From an uncultured Eubacteriales bacterium (GTDB lineage Bacteria > Bacillota > Clostridia > Peptostreptococcales > Anaerovoracaceae), in the NCBI GenBank assembly GCA_902774265.1, contig CACYHR010000008.1, forward strand, positions 1 through 64,000: 64,000 bases of DNA, given 5' to 3'. The position numbers and the translations under genes are program-made. Shown piece after piece: positions 60,099-64,000 of this stretch (positions are counted from its first letter, which is position 1; every line of letters begins with the position of its first letter). The notes below the pieces were generated by a model. That model was not told the origin of the DNA. It saw only the letters and a program-made list of their open reading frames with translations, and searched no databases.

Positions 60099-61502
60099 AT
60101 GACGTCGATAAAAGAAAAATATAAAGAAAAACGAAAAAACGTAAAACCGCGCAGCGTGACCGCCCAGTATGTCGTACTGTTCAGTTCTCTTCTGCTGCTT
60201 ACGAACATCATACTCGGGATCGTCATGTACAACCAGTCCAGAGCCACCGTTCTTGAACTGGTACGAAAGAACATGCTCTCGATCTCGAATACGGCTGCCG
60301 AGCTGATGGAGGGCGATATTATCGGTTCATTTACTGCGGAGGATGTCGGTTCGCCTGAATGGCAGGAGGTCATCAAAAGCCTTTCCGTATTCCAGAAGAA
60401 CAACGACATCGAGTACATCTATACCGTTCGTCCGACCGGTAACGGGAACTTCGAATTTCTCGTAGATCCGGATCCGGTCAATCCGGGTGAAATAGGCGAA
60501 GAAGTGGTCGTGACTGATGCCCTTCTTAAGGCAGGTTCAGGGACAGCCAGTGTAGATAGGGAACCTGCACAGGACGAGTGGGGCAATTTTTACAGCTCAT
60601 ACAGTCCGGTCTTTGATTCCGAAGGTAATGTCGCAGCCATTGTAGGTGTCGATTTCGACGCTAACTGGTATGAAGCTCAGGTAAGAGAGCATATGAAACC
60701 GGCGATAATCATCATTCTGTTCTTCGTCTTCCTTTGCTCTCTCATCGTATTCACATTCTCGCGCAGAATGCTTTTGCGTGTGCGCCTGCTCAACTCACAG
60801 CTGTCCGAAATGGCTGTCAACGTCGACGAACTGATAACCCAGCTTTCCACCGAGGAACACATCATGCTTGATGCCAATCCCGGGATGTACGCTGAGATCA
60901 ATGAATATCACAGCGAGTTTTCCGGTGAAGGCGATGAGATCGAGATGCTCAGCAGTCGTCTTCAGGATATGCAGGAAGAAATATCCCTCTATAAATCATT
61001 TGCACACGCAAGAGCATGTACGGATGCACTGACGGGAGTCAGAAACACCACAGCATATACAGAAGTAAAGGAAAATATCAATCAGAAGATATCGGCGGGA
61101 AAAGCTGATTTCGCGATTATCTTATTCGACATCAATTATCTTAAGAAGATAAACGACCATTACGGTCATGCTGCAGGCGACGAAGTCATTCGCGGCGCCG
61201 GTCACCTGATAGCAGAAGCATTCGGTCATTTCGCCACATTCCGTGTCGGCGGCGACGAATTCCTTGTGCTGGAGGAGTCTATAAGTGAAGATGAGATAAA
61301 ATCAAAACTGGCATTGCTGGAGAGTGGTGTAAGTCAGTTCAATTCCGGCAGCAGCTTCGGGACCTTATCGCTCTCAACAGGCTACGCATTCTTCCTGCCG
61401 GAACAGGACAGCTCGGTGCGCGAGGTATTCATACGCGCTGATGAAGCCATGTATAGCAACAAGGAGATCATGCACCGCAGTTTAAATCTGCAGCAGCTCT
61501 GA
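60099..61502 (+). CDS. membrane sensor diguanylate cyclase
   Basis: 467 residues. Two membrane helices (VVLFSSLLLLTNIILGIVM near 30 and AIIIILFFVFLCSLIVFTFS near 205) enclose an outside Cache-like sensor (LVRKNMLSISNTAAELMEG, FYSSYSPVFDSEGNVAAIVG, VDFDANWY). A coiled-coil linker leads to the GGDEF domain: CTDALTGVRNTTAYTEV, ILFDINYLKKINDHYGHAAG, TFRVGGDEFLVLEES. The catalytic motif is intact; no RxxD inhibitory site precedes it. It converts an outside signal to c-di-GMP. The ribosome site is weak. The gene is monocistronic or leads the permease at 61557. Confidence 0.9.
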   Translation: MTSIKEKYKEKRKNVKPRSVTAQYVVLFSSLLLLTNIILGIVMYNQSRATVLELVRKNMLSISNTAAELMEGDIIGSFTAEDVGSPEWQEVIKSLSVFQKNNDIEYIYTVRPTGNGNFEFLVDPDPVNPGEIGEEVVVTDALLKAGSGTASVDREPAQDEWGNFYSSYSPVFDSEGNVAAIVGVDFDANWYEAQVREHMKPAIIIILFFVFLCSLIVFTFSRRMLLRVRLLNSQLSEMAVNVDELITQLSTEEHIMLDANPGMYAEINEYHSEFSGEGDEIEMLSSRLQDMQEEISLYKSFAHARACTDALTGVRNTTAYTEVKENINQKISAGKADFAIILFDINYLKKINDHYGHAAGDEVIRGAGHLIAEAFGHFATFRVGGDEFLVLEESISEDEIKSKLALLESGVSQFNSGSSFGTLSLSTGYAFFLPEQDSSVREVFIRADEAMYSNKEIMHRSLNLQQL

Positions 61503-61556
61503 TCCGGCTTTATTAATCAATCGTTTAATTTCATCTGAAAAAAGGCTTTTATTTAT

Positions 61557-62432
61557 ATGCAGGAAATACTTACAGATTCATTACTTGATACCATAAAAGA
61601 TACCGTAACACTGATTCCCTTCCTCTTTATCACCTATCTTGCAATGGAATGGCTTGAACGGAGAACAGAGGATCAGTCTGTTGCTCTGCTTTCACGCATC
61701 GGCAGATTCGGCCCGGTCATCGGTGCAGGCATAGGCATAATACCGCAGTGCGGTTTTTCCGCTGCTGCAGCCAGCCTTTATTCGGGAGGCGTAATCACTG
61801 TCGGAACAGTGCTTGCCGTCTTCCTGTCGACTTCTGATGAAATGGTTCCGATCTTTCTTTCGGCTGCTGTCAGCCCTGCCGTAATCGGCAGACTGCTCGT
61901 GACCAAATTTCTGATAGCACTTATTACCGGCATTACCGTCGACATAGTTATCAGACTCGTCCACTATACCTTCCGTACGCACAAACACATACATGATCTG
62001 TGCGAGCAGGATGAGTGCGGCTGTGAAGACGAAGAAGGCGGAATATTTCATTCCGCCCTCGTTCATACAGTAAAGATAACCGTATTTATATTCATAATAT
62101 CTCTTGCGATCAGTCTGCTTGTCGGTTCGATTGGAGAAAAAACTATCGCCTCATTCCTTACCGGTATTCCTGTATTGGGAGTCTTCCTCGCAGGACTGAT
62201 CGGCCTTATCCCGAACTGCGCTGCTTCCGTTGTGATCGCTCAGCTCTATCTTGAAGGTCTGCTCACAGCAGGACAGATGATGGCCGGTCTTCTTGTCAGC
62301 GCCGGCGTCGGGATACTTGTTCTTGTCCGGACCAACAGACATCAGTGGGAAAATCTCCGCGTCATCGGTGTGCTCTACGCTTCCGGAGTTGCGTGGGGAC
62401 TTCTTATAGATGCAGCAGGAATTACTTTCTGA
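61557..62432 (+). CDS. ArsP_2/putative manganese transporter-type permease
   Basis: 291 residues with two similar halves of four or five helices each. Each half has the family motif: GPVIGAGIGIIPQCGFSAAA in the first and LAGLIGLIPNCAASVVIAQL in the second, both with a Pro-x-Cys. A cytoplasmic His/Cys/Asp-rich loop (HKHIHDLCEQDECGCEDEEG) may bind metal. Relatives are annotated as putative manganese transporters or arsenic efflux permeases. The substrate is not proven by sequence. It lies 54 bases after the sensor cyclase. Confidence 0.8.
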   Translation: MQEILTDSLLDTIKDTVTLIPFLFITYLAMEWLERRTEDQSVALLSRIGRFGPVIGAGIGIIPQCGFSAAAASLYSGGVITVGTVLAVFLSTSDEMVPIFLSAAVSPAVIGRLLVTKFLIALITGITVDIVIRLVHYTFRTHKHIHDLCEQDECGCEDEEGGIFHSALVHTVKITVFIFIISLAISLLVGSIGEKTIASFLTGIPVLGVFLAGLIGLIPNCAASVVIAQLYLEGLLTAGQMMAGLLVSAGVGILVLVRTNRHQWENLRVIGVLYASGVAWGLLIDAAGITF

Positions 62433-62514
62433 TTTCCAATCTTAACTCACAGCTGTTCCGAAATCTTCCGGATTTCAATGGTTCTGTATTCACCGATATA
62501 CGGCGTCTGTAAAA

Positions 62515-63165
62515 TTATTCCGCTTTTTCGGCGTCTTCGGCTTCTTCTGCGGCTGCAAGCTCCTTCTCTGCATCCACTCCGAAATCCTTGAGTATGGATC
62601 TCGCCTTTTTGCAGGCGTCACAGTCACAGAATTTCTCACCCTTTTCCCTGAGATCCTCTGCGTGGGATTTGAGTTTAGATGCCATATCCTCTCCGAATTT
62701 TTCGGCCGCATCCTTAGCACCGAATGTGCTGATCAGATCACCAACCGAGCAGATTCCTTCTTTGAGCTGCTTAACAAGCTCTGTCTCCGCCAGTTTTTCA
62801 GCCGCATCGCCTGCCTTTTCGCCTGCACCTGCCAGTGCGTCTGCTGCGCCGGCGGTTTTTTCCGTCAGTTTTTCAGCATAATCGCCGATCTTATCGAAAG
62901 CAGGGCCGGCATTGTCAGTGATCTTATCAGCAAGATCTGCAGCCTTATCGCTGACATCCGCCATCTTCTCATTGAATTTTATAGAAGCATCGGAAACCTT
63001 CACTGCAGCATCGTTGACAGCTTCCCATGCCTTTCCCGCTTTATCTTTAACGGCATATCTTTCATCAGCCACTTCAAGCCATTCTTCCGCAGCATCTCTA
63101 AGAGGCCCGTAGCAGTGACCTTCAAGCAGCGATTTTACCTTTTTAACGGTTTCATTATTTGCCAT
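62515..63165 (-). CDS. helical repeat protein with C-terminal CDCDAC motif
   Basis: 216 residues, no signal peptide. The first 30 residues (VKSLLEGHCYGPLRDAAEEW) and the last 90 (LVKQLKEGICSVGDLISTFG, KFCDCDACKKARSILKDFG) match a small protein common in Lachnospiraceae-like bacteria that carries a CDCxAC motif. In between is an insert of about 85 residues of amphipathic Ala/Asp/Lys repeats (VSDKAADLADKITDNAGPAF), similar to LEA or apolipoprotein-like helices. The acidic tail is (AAAEEAEDAEKAE). The role is unknown; the cysteines may bind metal. Confidence 0.6.
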   Translation of the reverse strand: MANNETVKKVKSLLEGHCYGPLRDAAEEWLEVADERYAVKDKAGKAWEAVNDAAVKVSDASIKFNEKMADVSDKAADLADKITDNAGPAFDKIGDYAEKLTEKTAGAADALAGAGEKAGDAAEKLAETELVKQLKEGICSVGDLISTFGAKDAAEKFGEDMASKLKSHAEDLREKGEKFCDCDACKKARSILKDFGVDAEKELAAAEEAEDAEKAE

Positions 63166-63312
63166 AATATCTGCCTCCTTTGTTATATGATATGATCAAT
63201 ATATATGTTCATATTCTAACACAGTTTTCAAGATTCTGACACCCGCCGGAGTTATCAATTCAGTAAACAGCCAGGAGCCATAACTGAAGCGAAATGCTCT
63301 GCTTATCATCAG

Positions 63313-64000
63313 TCAGTATATCAGCGTCTTGTCTCCTGATGCTGATCTTTCCACTCTGTGCGGTTCTCCCTTGCGGTCTGTCAGTATCTCGGCCTGCACT
63401 TCGTGCTCTGTGACCATAAGAGGGATTCCCCTCTCATCACAAATACCGGTCTCATGGGAAAGCATAAACATATCCACGCCAAGCTCCGCGAAGGCTCTTC
63501 TTGCCTGCTCGTTGTACACATTGAGTCCATAGTCGCCATATACCTTGACTCCTGCATCCAGGAACTGCTTTATCCATCCGAGATTTCCAATCAGTATCCC
63601 TGTCTCTCTGACCGCTTCAACTATCTCCTCAAAATGAGATTCTATGTAATTATCGAGTCTGCCTTTTGAGATGTTGAGTATATACGGTATTTCTCTGATC
63701 GACCTCTTCTCTGATCTGCTGATATCTTCATTATTTTCCGCATCGTCTGCTGATTTTATATCTGCCCGCTTACGCATAAATATCTCAAGAGGCACCGGTC
63801 TGAAAGATTTCTTCGCAGCCTTCGCAGCAAAACTTTCTGTATCGAGCTTTACAGCACCGAGCATTTCTCCCGATTCGGCAACATCCAGAGCACCCCTCTC
63901 CAGCTTCGGAGCGCGTCCGCTGATAACGGCATTTCTCCGCCTGCTGACAAGTTCATCTGCTGCCTCGCGCCTCATTCTGTTCACGATGGAAACAGGCATC
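63313..64000 (-). CDS. U32 family peptidase, C-terminal part
   Basis: The frame continues past the end of the window; about 229 codons are visible. The end of the U32/DUF3656-type collagenase-like protein is seen: IPYILNISKGRLDNYIESHF, ILIGNLGWIKQFLDAGVKVY, GDYGLNVYNEQARRAFAELG and MFMLSHETGICDERGIPLMV. Such proteins are peptidases or take part in tRNA hydroxylation. The N-terminal catalytic half is outside the window, so subfamily is uncertain. An insert of about 30 acidic residues (KSADDAENNEDISRSEKR) precedes the conserved block. Confidence 0.8.
   Translation of the reverse strand, partial: MPVSIVNRMRREAADELVSRRRNAVISGRAPKLERGALDVAESGEMLGAVKLDTESFAAKAAKKSFRPVPLEIFMRKRADIKSADDAENNEDISRSEKRSIREIPYILNISKGRLDNYIESHFEEIVEAVRETGILIGNLGWIKQFLDAGVKVYGDYGLNVYNEQARRAFAELGVDMFMLSHETGICDERGIPLMVTEHEVQAEILTDRKGEPHRVERSASGDKTLIY

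Overview
The window looks like a chromosome segment of a strictly anaerobic Clostridia-type member of the Bacillota. The evidence is strong AGGAGG-type ribosome sites, sigma-A promoters, a division and cell-wall cluster ending in ftsZ, zapA and mutS2, a butyrate kinase, an NhaC antiporter, a GH3 glucosidase, and a structured RNA that resembles the clostridial c-di-GMP-II riboswitch. I cannot name the genus.

Layout. 0.1-4.6 kb is an accessory island on the minus strand: a Nif11-type RiPP precursor overlapping its radical SAM/SPASM maturase, and a 751-residue secreted protein. Both are preceded by the same 59-bp promoter block. 4.65-12.85 kb is a patchwork of debris and small genes: a phage tail-chaperone pair, lipoprotein, VOC protein, broken SARP-like regulator, AlbA_2 protein, IS3 and IS200 remnants, DUF6054 and DUF2500 proteins, a type I toxin-antitoxin module and the tail of an old mobile element. 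12.9-20.5 kb is an integrative mobilizable element inserted in the 3' half of the initiator tRNA gene. It has 46-bp att repeats, an integrase, a two-way control region with three operators, a HTH/excisionase-like protein, a DUF6017 replication initiator, a Cys-rich protein, a likely oriT, a MobL relaxase, a second type I toxin-antitoxin module, and an XRE regulator plus lipoprotein as cargo. tRNA-fMet, tRNA-Leu(TAA) and tRNA-Asn(GTT) follow.

From 21 kb on the content is mostly core. A TPR protein is coupled to a B12-binding/radical SAM-like protein that has lost all three cluster cysteines. Then come argS, a DUF523 protein and the minus-strand cluster mraZ-rsmH-ftsL-ftsI-mraY-murD-ftsW-murG-ftsQ-ftsZ, followed by a TrmH methyltransferase, zapA and mutS2. 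murC, murE, murF and ftsA are absent from this cluster. 42-64 kb holds the c-di-GMP-II-like RNA with a small membrane protein and an SDR oxidoreductase, nhaC, a nucleoside kinase, a wall-associated DUF4015 glycosidase-like protein, hslO, pta, buk, two GGDEF proteins, tex, a Lar-like zinc ribbon, a domain-swapped GH3 enzyme, an ArsP_2/manganese-type permease, a helical Cys-motif protein and the end of a U32 peptidase.

How the parts relate. The division cluster builds lipid II (MraY, MurG, MurD) and uses it at the septum (FtsW, FtsI, FtsQ, FtsL, FtsZ, ZapA). Pta and Buk form an acyl-phosphate/ATP branch of fermentation. The two diguanylate cyclases and the candidate riboswitch point to c-di-GMP signalling. 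The most novel items are the RiPP operon with its co-regulated secreted protein, the cysteine-less radical SAM protein with its TPR partner, and the paired toxin-antitoxin copies left by successive element insertions.
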